This document shows, one piece after another, positions 1 to 6,543 of a stretch of DNA of 7,503 nt. Each line of letters opens with the position of its first letter. Within the stretch, counting starts at the first letter, position 1. The stretch spans positions 1 to 7,503 of the forward strand of contig JAITNR010000147.1 in assembly GCA_031290375.1 (NCBI GenBank), written 5' to 3'. The notes beneath the pieces are model-generated. The model saw only the letters and a program-made list of their open reading frames with translations. It did not search any database and was not told the origin of the DNA. A program made the translations under genes and the position numbers. The DNA is from Prevotellaceae bacterium. GTDB taxonomy: Bacteria; Bacteroidota; Bacteroidia; Bacteroidales; Paludibacteraceae.

Positions 1-150
1 TTTACATAAAACACGAAATATAGCATAATTAGCCACTACAAAACAACTTTTACTCAAAAAGTGCCATTTTTACACAGTTTGGAGATGGGGATTGGGGGAT
101 AGAGTGTCGAAGTCAGGAATACTAATAATCAGCGCGTTACATGAATATTC

Positions 151-199
151 AGGTTATTATACGGGTAATCATTTTATATGATTATCCGTATAACAACCT
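151..199. repeat. 49-base near-perfect inverted repeat (hairpin)
   Basis: The arms 151-172 and 178-199 are 22 bases each around a 5-base loop (TTTAT). Twenty of 22 positions are complementary. One exception (165 with 185) is a G-U wobble in a rightward transcript. The other (156 with 194) is a wobble in a leftward transcript. So an RNA from either strand would fold stably. The leftward promoter at 287-317 would place this hairpin in its leader. There is no T-run after either arm, so it is not a canonical terminator. It could be a MITE-like or REP-like element or a transcript-stabilising structure. Confidence 0.8.
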
Positions 200-206
200 A
201 ATACAC

Positions 207-235
207 CGTCATTGCGAGCTTGACCCGCAATGACG
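207..235. repeat. REP-like palindrome (CGTCATTGCG / CGCAATGACG)
   Basis: Ten perfectly complementary bases (207-216 and 226-235) flank a 9-base loop. The GTCATTGCGAG...GCAATGAC type is a common dispersed intergenic palindrome in several bacterial groups; from general knowledge such elements occur in many copies per genome and do not encode protein. That it is repeated in this genome is an inference, since only one clear copy is in the window. It lies 7 bases right of the 151-199 hairpin, so the two probably form a composite element. Confidence 0.6.
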
Positions 236-286
236 ACACTTTTGTTGCTTTAGGTCGTAATGCGGTAATCATATAAAATTATGCTG

Positions 287-317
287 CAAATATACACATA
301 ATTGTTTAATTATCAAA
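287..317 (-). promoter_or_regulatory. Consensus Bacteroidetes promoter, leftward
   Basis: Read on the minus strand, TTTG (317-314) is followed by exactly 19 bases and TATATTTG (294-287). This matches the Bacteroidetes -33/-7 consensus TTTG-N19-TAnnTTTG at every defined position. Transcription would start near 280 and run left through both hairpins. No open reading frame begins before position 1, so either the gene lies outside the window behind a leader of at least 280 nt, or the product is a non-coding RNA, or the promoter is orphaned. Confidence 0.55.
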
Positions 318-425
318 ATATTAACAGCATTTTTTCGCACAAAGTCTCAATGCTTTCGAGATTATTTTTGGCAATACATATTTTACTTGTTTACAGTAAG
401 TTAATTTTTAGAAGTGCCATCTATA

Positions 426-548
426 ATGCTCAATAGAATTGCCCTGAATTTAATCAAACATGAACAATCAAAAAAGAGAAGTGTGAAGGGAAAAAGACTC
501 GATGCCGGATGGAATAATGATTATTTATTGAAAATCCTAACTAATTAA
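426..548 (+). pseudogene. ISAs1-family transposase, C-terminal relic
   Basis: The 40 residues encoded here, ending in TAA, include IALNLIKHE, KRSVKGKRL and GWNNDYLLKIL. In my knowledge of the family these match the conserved C-terminus of ISAs1-family (H-repeat-associated) DDE transposases, which are normally well over 300 residues. The same frame is closed by a TAA at 402-404, and nothing further upstream resembles the rest of the protein. The catalytic part is therefore gone and the element cannot move on its own. The ATG at 426 is internal to the ancestral gene and is not a real start. The putative IS end follows at once (550-563). Confidence 0.85.
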
Positions 549-549
549 G

Positions 550-563
550 ATGCGTTTGCCCTG
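550..563 (-). repeat. Putative right terminal repeat of the ISAs1 relic
   Basis: The sequence ATGCGTTTGCCCTG reads CAGGGCAAACGCAT on the other strand, begins one base after the transposase stop codon, and starts with the CAGGG seen at ends of ISAs1-type elements as I recall them. No partner left end is visible upstream, so no target duplication can be defined. The exact boundary at 563 is inferred. Confidence 0.5.
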
Positions 564-605
564 TCGAAGATTAGGAGTTGTTTTTAATATTTCAAAAAGA
601 TTTAT

Positions 606-613
606 TACCTTTG
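606..613 (+). promoter_or_regulatory. Possible -7 box (TACCTTTG)
   Basis: TACCTTTG fits TAnnTTTG exactly. The nearest upstream TTG (578-580) is 25 bases away, too far for the usual 19-20, so the -33 element is weak. It lies 43 bases beyond the IS relic end and 20 bases before the ATG of a small frame at 633. It may be an additional upstream promoter for the Wzi-like gene or the remains of the promoter of a lost gene. Confidence 0.3.
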
Positions 614-632
614 TACTGAGTTATTTGAAACA

Positions 633-806
633 ATGAAAAAGCAGAGCAGTCCGCTCGTTTCTAAATCGTTACCCATTGAGGTAGTATTTGCATACAAAAT
701 TCTGTTTTTCAGGAAATTTATGAAAAATATTTTGTATCTTTGCACAATTCAATTTACACTATTCATCATTAATTATTCATTAAAAAAGTTTGGTTCCCGA
801 CTCTAA
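633..806 (+). CDS. Small open frame of doubtful status (57 codons)
   Basis: An ATG 20 bases after the TACCTTTG box opens a 57-codon frame beginning MKKQSSPLVSK and ending SLKKFGSRL. The spacing from box to ATG is right for Bacteroidetes. However, the second half is hydrophobic and AT-driven, overlaps the likely promoter of the next gene (735-742), and I recognise no family. It could be the truncated start of a gene cut by rearrangement near the IS relic, or simply an open leader. Confidence 0.15.
   Translation: MKKQSSPLVSKSLPIEVVFAYKILFFRKFMKNILYLCTIQFTLFIINYSLKKFGSRL
735..742 (+). promoter_or_regulatory. Likely -7 box for the Wzi-like gene (TATCTTTG)
   Basis: TATCTTTG matches TAnnTTTG and is followed by CA at a suitable distance for a start near 748, which gives a leader of about 85 bases to the ATG at 834. 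No TTTG or TTG stands 18-21 bases upstream, so the -33 half is degenerate. Confidence 0.45.
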
Positions 807-833
807 AATCATAACTCTAAAATAACAAATCTT

Positions 834-2627
834 ATGCTTAAAAAAAAGTTATTTTTTGCTACATTACTCATTGTGTCTTTGAATGTAAACGCTCAGAATA
901 TTCCTCAAAATATCTCATACACAGGTATTTATAGTTTTATAGACGAACTTGCAAATGACGGAATAATAGATGTAAATACAGCCATAAAACCTTACAACAG
1001 GGATTTTATTGCTCAAAAACTGCTTGAGGCAGCAGTCAAATCGGAGCGGTTGAATAGACGTCAAATTGCTGAAATAGAGTTTTTTAAACAGGACTACGCT
1101 CTGGAACTTGATACCATTGCTCGCTCTATGGTGGAATTTACAGACAAAAAAACGTTCTCTTTTACTCTGCTTCAGCCCGCCTACCACTACAACGGCAAAC
1201 TGCTCAAAGGACGTATCACGCCTATTCTGGGAATGAATTTGCTTGCTAATAGGAACGGACTGCTCAGAGAACAGCGTTGGGGTGCCGAAATTCAACTGAC
1301 TGTCGCAAATCACTTGTCCGTTTGGGGCAGTATGCGTGAAATGAAGTTTACAGGTACAGATTTGAAAGATAATTTGTTCAACAATAAACAATTAGGGGCT
1401 TTGCTTTACCCCTCAAACAGTATCGGGCGTTATTTTGGCTACAACATAGATTTTCTCTACAATCACTATGGTTATCAATATGATTTGAACAATCATTATG
1501 GCGGAGATTTTACAGAATCCAGAGGCGGAATTACGGCTTATACCTCGTGGGGCAGCATCGGACTGGTAAAGGACAATCTCGTTTGGGGGGACGGCTACAA
1601 CGGCTCAATTATCTTTTCAGGACGCGCCCCTTCGTTTCCGATGATTTCACTCAATATCAAGCCTTGCAGATGGTTCGAACTCAACTATATACACGGTTTT
1701 TTAGTTAGCAATGTGGTAGACAGTACAACGTATTATTCCGAAACTCAGGCAGATGGCTCCTTCAACAAGTATTACAGATACAAAAACAAGTTTATTGCGG
1801 CAAATATGATGACTTTCCGTCCGATTTCAAAACTTGACTTATCTATCGGAAATTCAATAATTTATGCAGAAAGAAATGTAAATGCCGCATACCTTATACC
1901 TATTGCCTTTTTCAAAGCACTGGACAAGGTGCAGACTCGCGGCACAGCGGTGGAAAACCAAAATTCACAGCTGTTTTTAAATATTTCTTCACGTAATATC
2001 AATCACCTTCATCTCTATTTTTCAGCGTTTTTTGATGAAGTCAGTTTCAAGCGTTTTTTGCCCAAATCAAAAGATAAAAACCCATTTTCATACAAAATAG
2101 GTTTTAATTTGACAAATTTACCTCTGAAAAATCTCTCGTTTATCGGAGAATTTACCCGAACAAACATCATAAACTACAAGCACTCGCTTGTGGAACTGAC
2201 ATACGCCTCAAACAGCGTCAATCTTGGACACTATCTTGGGGACAATGCACAGGACATTTTTTTGGCACTCAACTACAAGCCAATAAGGGGGTTAAACCTT
2301 AAACTTTCGTATAATAATATCGCAAAATACAACGATTATGACTTTATTCGCACAAATATTATCGAAATTATTTCTCAAAAGGCTTTTAACCAAAAAGTAT
2401 TTTCAAATTCTATAATTGCTTTTAATGCTGATTATGAAATAATTAACAATATCTTTGCTAATCTGAATTTTCAGTTCAACAACGCCAAAGGTTATGATTT
2501 ATCCACAAAAAACGGTATTGTTGGCGAAAACCTGCTGACAGCACAGGAAAATCTCAACAAGTTTTCGCCACAATTTTATCACGGTAAAGTTTTTACCGTA
2601 ACATGCGGATTGACTTTCGGATTTTAA
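834..2627 (+). CDS. Wzi-like capsule assembly outer-membrane protein
   Basis: The 597-residue product starts with a signal peptide (three lysines, a hydrophobic stretch FFATLLIVSL, likely cleavage after NVNA at residue 20, leaving Gln21). A short helical periplasmic segment follows at about 29-95 (YSFIDELANDG..., IKPYNRDFIAQKLL). The rest is rich in alternating aromatic and polar residues typical of an outer-membrane beta-barrel and ends in a terminal Phe (CGLTFGF). The order of a small N-terminal helical unit, the LVWGDGYNG / IIFSGRAPSFP region near the middle and a large barrel matches the Cap_assemb_Wzi family. In Proteobacteria, Wzi anchors surface capsule polysaccharide. In Bacteroidota the exact glycan is unknown. 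The ATG at 834 is set by the signal peptide, and its context is A-rich without a Shine-Dalgarno, as usual here. The pdxA gene follows after 59 bases. The alternative is another barrel family of unknown function. Confidence 0.72.
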   Translation: MLKKKLFFATLLIVSLNVNAQNIPQNISYTGIYSFIDELANDGIIDVNTAIKPYNRDFIAQKLLEAAVKSERLNRRQIAEIEFFKQDYALELDTIARSMVEFTDKKTFSFTLLQPAYHYNGKLLKGRITPILGMNLLANRNGLLREQRWGAEIQLTVANHLSVWGSMREMKFTGTDLKDNLFNNKQLGALLYPSNSIGRYFGYNIDFLYNHYGYQYDLNNHYGGDFTESRGGITAYTSWGSIGLVKDNLVWGDGYNGSIIFSGRAPSFPMISLNIKPCRWFELNYIHGFLVSNVVDSTTYYSETQADGSFNKYYRYKNKFIAANMMTFRPISKLDLSIGNSIIYAERNVNAAYLIPIAFFKALDKVQTRGTAVENQNSQLFLNISSRNINHLHLYFSAFFDEVSFKRFLPKSKDKNPFSYKIGFNLTNLPLKNLSFIGEFTRTNIINYKHSLVELTYASNSVNLGHYLGDNAQDIFLALNYKPIRGLNLKLSYNNIAKYNDYDFIRTNIIEIISQKAFNQKVFSNSIIAFNADYEIINNIFANLNFQFNNAKGYDLSTKNGIVGENLLTAQENLNKFSPQFYHGKVFTVTCGLTFGF

Positions 2628-2655
2628 ACCAACGTTATATTTGGGAAAGTTTTAT

Positions 2656-2663
2656 TAATTTTG
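2656..2663 (+). promoter_or_regulatory. Possible -7 box for pdxA (TAATTTTG)
   Basis: TAATTTTG fits TAnnTTTG and sits 23 bases before the pdxA ATG, in the 59-base gap after the Wzi-like gene. The only TTTG upstream (2640-2643) is 12 bases away, too close. The promoter is therefore plausible but not consensus, and readthrough from the upstream gene is equally possible. Confidence 0.4.
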
Positions 2664-2686
2664 CACCACACAAACTAAAATAACAG

Positions 2687-3766
2687 ATGAGTAAAAATTT
2701 ACTGAAAATAGGCATAACCCACGGAGACATCAACGGTGTAAGTTATGAAATAATGCTTAAAGTACTGAACGATAACAGAATATTGGAGCATTGCGTTCCG
2801 ATTATTTACGGCTCACCCAAAGTGCTCGCCTTTTACAAAAAAATGTATGCTTTTGACAGCGTAAATATTTCTACTGTTCGCTCTGTTGCTGACGCTGTTT
2901 TCAGTCGAATGTACGTGATAAACTGCTGTTCTGACGAAATAAAGGTTGAAACGGGAAAACAAAGCACAGAGGCTGGCAAATTTGCCCTTGATGCTCTGAA
3001 TATCGCCTCTTCGGACTTGATAGAAGGCAGGATTGACGCTTTGATAACAGCACCAATTAACAAAAGCACAATTCAGTCAGACAAATTTAATTTCCCGGGA
3101 CATACCGAATTTTTAGAAAAACTATCAGGGCAACGCTCCTTGATGATGCTTACATCAGGCAACGTAAGGGTAGCTTTGGTTACCAACCACACTGCCATTC
3201 ATAATGTTAGCCCCAGCATCACCAAAGAATTGATTATTGAGAAACTGAAAGTTTTGCATCAGTCGCTTGTGCAGGATTTTGCAATAACTTGTCCGAGAAT
3301 CGCTGTTCTTGGCTTGAACCCGCATTCGTCAGACAACGGATTGCTTGGAAAAGAGGAACAAACAATTATAAAACCTGCTATCGATGAGGCTAATTTACAG
3401 GGAATTGTCTGTACGGGACCGCTCTCTTCTGACGGATTTTGGGGGGCAGGCACTTTTGCCTCCTACGATGCCATTCTTGCCATGTATCACGATCAGGGAC
3501 TTGCTCCGTTTAAGGCTCTGTTTCAGGATACTGGAGTGAATTTTACAGCGGGATTGAGTTTTGTTCGGACGTCGCCCGCACACGGTACAGCATACAACAT
3601 TGCAGGTAAAAACGCTGCCAATCCGAGTTCGCTTTCGCAGGCACTATATTTGGCTATTGATGTTGTCAGAAATCGTGCTTTCTATAAGCAGGCTATCAAA
3701 AATCCGCTAAAAGTCGATACTCCAAAAGCAGACGAAAACGGACTTGAAATTATGAATTACGAGTAA
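2687..3766 (+). CDS. pdxA: 4-hydroxythreonine-4-phosphate dehydrogenase PdxA
   Basis: PdxA oxidises 4-phosphohydroxy-L-threonine with NAD; the product then condenses with deoxyxylulose phosphate (PdxJ) in the DXP-dependent route to pyridoxal phosphate. It is a cytoplasmic metal-dependent dimer. The 359-residue product has full family length. The visible motifs are the N-terminal GITHGDING (9-17), TAPINK (121-126), FPGHTEF (136-142), TNHTAI (166-171), LNPHSSDNG (210-218), YHDQGLAPFK (267-276), GVNFTAGL (283-290) and RTSPAHGTA (294-302). The metal-binding histidines fall at 168, 213 and 268. The substrate-side residues His139, Thr140, Lys276, Asn285 and Arg294 are also present. Two positions are odd: Ala298 stands where the family usually has Asp in RTSxDHGTA, and Ser19 replaces a usual Gly. 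The start at 2687 is fixed by the conserved N-terminus. No pdxJ is in the window. Confidence 0.95.
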   Translation: MSKNLLKIGITHGDINGVSYEIMLKVLNDNRILEHCVPIIYGSPKVLAFYKKMYAFDSVNISTVRSVADAVFSRMYVINCCSDEIKVETGKQSTEAGKFALDALNIASSDLIEGRIDALITAPINKSTIQSDKFNFPGHTEFLEKLSGQRSLMMLTSGNVRVALVTNHTAIHNVSPSITKELIIEKLKVLHQSLVQDFAITCPRIAVLGLNPHSSDNGLLGKEEQTIIKPAIDEANLQGIVCTGPLSSDGFWGAGTFASYDAILAMYHDQGLAPFKALFQDTGVNFTAGLSFVRTSPAHGTAYNIAGKNAANPSSLSQALYLAIDVVRNRAFYKQAIKNPLKVDTPKADENGLEIMNYE

Positions 3767-3922
3767 CCTTTTTCAGTTCTGTGCGAATTATTGCTATTTT
3801 CTGATAAAAAATTTATCTTAGACTCTACCGAAAAAGAACTCGGAACATTTGAAAACAATATCCGTATTATCACAAACACAAAGCCGACCTTCATAAATTA
3901 ACCATAAAAGCGTATATAGAAA
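3767..3922. other. Gap between pdxA and the SufT-like gene
   Basis: This gap of 156 bases holds no recognisable promoter and no hairpin with a T-run. The frame of pdxA stays open for 44 more codons after its TAA (to a TAA at 3899-3901), encoding a stretch such as DKKFILDSTEKELGTFENN that looks protein-like but that I do not recognise. It has no ATG. A lost small gene or decayed sequence is possible, and so is chance. Confidence 0.4.
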
Positions 3923-4237
3923 ATGAATGATTTTTTAGAACTTGAAAGTAGAATTGTGACCGTACTCAAAACGGTTTATGATCCTGAAATCCCTGTTGAT
4001 ATCTATAATCTTGGCTTAATATATTCGGTCGATTGCTCTGAGCAAGGTGATGTGAAGATAGAGATGACTCTCACTGCCCCCAACTGCCCTATGGCAGACT
4101 TTATCCTTGAAGATGCAAAAATGAAAGTCGCTGCCATTGAAGGAGTTAAGGGCGTAGAAATAAAGTTTGTCTTTGAACCCGAATGGTCGCAAGACATGAT
4201 GACAGAGGAGGCAAAACTCGAACTCGGATTACTGTAG
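3923..4237 (+). CDS. SufT-like DUF59 (MIP18) iron-sulfur assembly protein
   Basis: This 104-residue single-domain protein belongs to the DUF59/MIP18 family, whose bacterial members (SufT type) help maturation of Fe-S proteins in the cytoplasm. The characteristic signatures are present: DPEIPVDIYNLGLIY (20-34), MTLTAPNCPMAD (48-59) with the conserved, possibly cluster-related Cys55, a helix followed by VKGVEIKFVFEP (75-86), and the C-terminal WSQDMMTEEAKLELGL (88-103). The length is typical of the stand-alone Bacteroidota form. No other suf genes lie next to it. The ATG at 3923 follows an A-rich leader (GTATATAGAAA). Its stop codon lies three bases from the stop of the convergent helicase gene. 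The symbol sufT is not assigned because stand-alone DUF59 proteins include several paralogues. Confidence 0.9.
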   Translation: MNDFLELESRIVTVLKTVYDPEIPVDIYNLGLIYSVDCSEQGDVKIEMTLTAPNCPMADFILEDAKMKVAAIEGVKGVEIKFVFEPEWSQDMMTEEAKLELGLL

Positions 4238-4240
4238 ATT

Positions 4241-6109
4241 TCAAAAACTTTTCCTTCGTGTCGATTTTTTGCTGTCGTTTCCCGCATAACTGCGTTTGCC
4301 ACGCCACGGTTTATCCGAATTTGACGCAGTAAACGACCCGTTTCCTCTGTCGGAATGACCTTTTTTGTTGACACTGTCTTTGTATTCGCCATTGCCTTGA
4401 TATGAAGATTTGCCGTATGACCTGCCGTAGCCTCCGCCCCGTCCCGATTTGCGTTCGTCAATTGATTTGCTGCCTTTGGCTTCGCTCACAACCAATTCCT
4501 GTTGACTATTGAAAGCAGACATAAATTTATCCAACTGGTCGGCATAAAGGTCGAAAAAACTGAATTTGTTCGTTACTTCAATGTTCTCTATGCTAATTGA
4601 GCGGTCGTCTGTAATGTCATTGATAATGCCCAACAAACGTTTTGGACTTAATCCCTGATTGTTACCAAGATTGATTTTTAGACGAATTCGTTTGCCTCTT
4701 TCTTCACCCCTTTCGCCACGAACCGACCTTTCGTTACGGTTCCCCCTTTCGCTACGTTCATTTTTTACACGTAGCGGACGTTCGGGAATATTCAAATCTT
4801 CGGCATCTTTGTAATAGGCAAGAAAACGGTTAAATTCGAGAGAAACAAAACGTTTGAGAATTTCTTCTTTATTCAGATATTCCAATTGGTTCATTATCTG
4901 CTTCATATACGGCTCTATCTGCTCTTCGCCCACTTCCACCTGTTGCATTCGGTCAATCAGATGAAAAAGTTGCTTTTTGCAGACTTCCAATCCATTAGGT
5001 ATCTGCTGCTGCTCAAATTTCTTTTTGAGCATATTTTCAATATCTTTTATTTTGAACTTTTCTTTGGAATGGATAATCGATACCGAAACACCTTTTTTGT
5101 TGGCGCGCCCCGTGCGTCCACTACGGTGTGTATAAACTTCCACATCGTCAGGCAAATTGTAGTTGATAACGTGAGTAAGGTCGCTCACATCCAACCCGCG
5201 TGCAGCAACATCGGTTGCCACCAAAAGTTGAATGTTACGGATGCGAAATTTCTGCATGATAGTATCGCGCTGCGGTTGAGACAAATCACCGTGCAGAGCA
5301 TCGGCATTGTATCCGTCATGCATCAGCTTTTCGGCAACTTCCTTGGTTTCCTGACGTGTACGGCAAAATACTATTCCGTAAATATCGGGATTCAAATCCA
5401 CAATGCGTTTCAGCACCAAATAACGCTGGCGAGCCTGCGAAACGTAATAGGCATGTTCCACATTTTCAGCTCCTGCATTGCGCGTACCGATTGTTATCTC
5501 CTGATAATTTCTCATATACCTGCGAGCAATATTAGCTATTTCCTTAGGCATGGTAGCCGAAAACAGCATTGTACGGCGAGTTTGTTTGGGCGTACGTTCA
5601 AGAATGGTTTCGAGGTCGTCTTTGAACCCCATATTCAACATCTCGTCAGCCTCGTCAAGCACAACAAACCGTACATTTACAAGTTCCACTTTTTTGCGTT
5701 CGATAAGATCAATCAAACGTCCGGGCGTTGCCACCACAATTTGAGGCTGTTTGTCGAGTTGCCGCAACTGCGTGCGAATATCCTCGCCCCCATACACAGG
5801 CACTACACGCAAACCTCGCAGATTTTTGGAGTAATTTTTAAGGTCGTTTGCTATCTGAATACACAATTCTCGTGTAGGCGAAAGCACCAAAGCCTGAACC
5901 TGATTGAGTTCCGTGTCAATCATATTAAGAATTGGCAACCCGAAAGCCGCCGTTTTCCCTGTCCCTGTTTGAGCCAACGCCACCAAATCGTCTGTTTGCG
6001 TAAGCATAAACGGGATTACCTGCTCCTGAACGGGCATAGGATTTTCGTAGCCGAGTTCTTCGATAGCTGTAAGAAGCTCGCCTTTCAAATTCATTTCTTT
6101 AAAAGTCAT
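4241..6109 (-). CDS. DEAD-box RNA helicase with DbpA-type RNA-binding domain
   Basis: This is an ATP-dependent RNA helicase of the DEAD family, probably acting in ribosome assembly or mRNA remodelling. I take the ATG at 6109 (622 residues) as the start, because MTFKEMNLKGELLTAIEELGYENP is the family's usual N-terminus. A longer frame from 6184 would add 25 unlike residues. The motifs (numbered from 6109) are the Q motif GYENPMPVQ 20-28, Walker A AQTGTGKT 46-53, PTRELC 78-83, TPGR 128-131, DEAD 152-155, SAT 184-186, VFCRTR 247-252, ATDVAARGLD 298-307 and HRSGRTGR 328-335. An Arg/Glu-rich linker (446-474), a DbpA-like RNA-binding fold (about 474-535, KRIRLKINLG...) and a Gly/Arg/Ser tail (554-622) follow. 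Length and domain order resemble E. coli DeaD/CsdA. The gene is monocistronic and convergent with the SufT-like gene. Confidence 0.95.
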   Translation of the reverse strand: MTFKEMNLKGELLTAIEELGYENPMPVQEQVIPFMLTQTDDLVALAQTGTGKTAAFGLPILNMIDTELNQVQALVLSPTRELCIQIANDLKNYSKNLRGLRVVPVYGGEDIRTQLRQLDKQPQIVVATPGRLIDLIERKKVELVNVRFVVLDEADEMLNMGFKDDLETILERTPKQTRRTMLFSATMPKEIANIARRYMRNYQEITIGTRNAGAENVEHAYYVSQARQRYLVLKRIVDLNPDIYGIVFCRTRQETKEVAEKLMHDGYNADALHGDLSQPQRDTIMQKFRIRNIQLLVATDVAARGLDVSDLTHVINYNLPDDVEVYTHRSGRTGRANKKGVSVSIIHSKEKFKIKDIENMLKKKFEQQQIPNGLEVCKKQLFHLIDRMQQVEVGEEQIEPYMKQIMNQLEYLNKEEILKRFVSLEFNRFLAYYKDAEDLNIPERPLRVKNERSERGNRNERSVRGERGEERGKRIRLKINLGNNQGLSPKRLLGIINDITDDRSISIENIEVTNKFSFFDLYADQLDKFMSAFNSQQELVVSEAKGSKSIDERKSGRGGGYGRSYGKSSYQGNGEYKDSVNKKGHSDRGNGSFTASNSDKPWRGKRSYAGNDSKKSTRRKSF

Positions 6110-6200
6110 ATAAAACAATTTGCTAGTACACGTTTTGAGCAGTAATCCGGCGATAATTTTTGTGTTATTAAAAACGTGTACCATCAGATATGCGTGCTGC

Positions 6201-6208
6201 CAAAGTTA
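6201..6208 (-). promoter_or_regulatory. Secondary -7 box for the helicase (TAACTTTG)
   Basis: The minus strand reads TAACTTTG, an exact TAnnTTTG match, but no TTG stands 18-21 bases upstream. The box overlaps a 5-bp hairpin (CTGCC, 6214-6210 minus read, with GGCAG). It may be a minor start site downstream of the main promoter. Confidence 0.25.
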
Positions 6209-6263
6209 AGGCAGTTTGATTCGGATTTTCTTCCGCAACGTATAAGTATTTATAAATCGGGTA

Positions 6264-6293
6264 CAAAGGTAATATTTTTTATTGAACCGGCAA
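6264..6293 (-). promoter_or_regulatory. Main promoter of the DEAD-box helicase
   Basis: On the minus strand TTG (6293-6291), 19 bases, then TACCTTTG (6271-6264) fit the Bacteroidetes consensus. The predicted start near 6258 leaves a leader of about 150 bases before the ATG at 6109. The -33 half lies inside the reading frame of the methyltransferase stub on the other strand. Confidence 0.55.
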
Positions 6294-6503
6294 GCAAAAA
6301 AATTGAAAATTAAGATTCCCAATATTTCCATTTCCGAACAACAGCCAATTATAGATTTGGTAAATAAGATTTTGTCATTAAAATCAACAAATCCTCAAGC
6401 CGATACCAAAGCATTGGAAAAGCAAATAGACAGATTAGTTTATGGCTTGTATGGACTGACGGAAGAGGAAATTGCGGTAATTGGGAACCAAAAAACTTCT
6501 TGA
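6282..6503 (+). pseudogene. C-terminal stub of an Eco57I/type IIG-like methyltransferase
   Basis: The frame opens with TTG and has no upstream coding sequence (TAA at 6270-6272). Its 73 residues contain KIPNISISEQQPIIDLVNKI, then ALEKQIDRLVYGLYGLT and EEEIAVIGN. From family knowledge this is the tail of the target-recognition region of Eco57I/TaqI-like restriction-modification proteins, which end in a pattern like IDxLVYxLYGLTEEEI. Full proteins are many hundreds of residues, so more than 90 percent is missing. The TTG is most likely not a real start, and the stub begins abruptly next to the helicase promoter. It probably marks one edge of a deleted restriction-modification gene. A separate small protein is less likely. 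Confidence 0.75.
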
Positions 6504-6524
6504 AACTTCGAGATTTTTCAAGAA
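6497..6524 (+). terminator. Hairpin over the stop codon of the + strand stub
   Basis: TTCTTGAAA (6497-6505) pairs with TTTCAAGAA (6516-6524), nine perfect pairs around a 10-base loop. CTTCTTGA can alternatively pair with TCAAGAAG at 6525-6532. There is no T-run, so it is more a transcript-end structure than an intrinsic terminator. Confidence 0.35.
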
Positions 6525-6543
6525 TCAAGAAGAATTTACAAAA

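Larger units (their letters stand above)
1..425. other. Gene-free region with hairpins and a leftward promoter
   Basis: I see no credible coding region here. Every ATG on the minus strand is followed by a stop within a few codons, and no frame on either strand resembles a protein. The contents are a 49-base imperfect hairpin, a REP-like palindrome, a near-consensus promoter pointing left (each listed separately) and AT-rich sequence without recognisable structure at 1-150 and 321-405. A partly degenerate copy of the first hairpin arm, beginning AGGTCGTAATGCGG, sits at about 252-278, which suggests the stretch grew by repeat duplication. Confidence 0.7.

Noticed and set aside
305..320. Inverted 14-of-16 match to the 16-base repeat as an invertase site pair
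   Set aside because: The two mismatches and very low complexity, at a distance of over 6 kb and spanning housekeeping genes, make inversion between them implausible.
56..420. AAGTGCCAT at about 58 and again at 412
   Set aside because: A nine-base match in a 7.5 kb AT-rich window is expected by chance, and no flanking similarity was found.
915..1391. 158-codon minus-strand frame inside the Wzi-like gene
   Set aside because: It is antisense to a gene with a signal peptide and barrel pattern, and has no promoter or family match.
2581..2599. Eight-pair hairpin ACGGTAAA-GTT-TTTACCGT at the end of the Wzi-like gene
   Set aside because: It lies inside conserved-looking coding sequence, is followed by ACATGCGG instead of a T-run, and is unlikely to be a terminator.
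4003..4461. 152-codon minus-strand frame across the SufT-like/helicase junction
   Set aside because: It is a shadow of two real genes, with no recognisable domain.
4886..6145. 419-codon frame on the + strand opposite the helicase gene
   Set aside because: It is fully antisense to a strongly conserved helicase, its residues show no domain, and its composition follows from the codons on the other strand.
6184..6184. Upstream ATG at 6184 as the helicase start
   Set aside because: The 25 extra residues do not resemble DEAD-box N-termini, while MTFKEMN at 6109 does.
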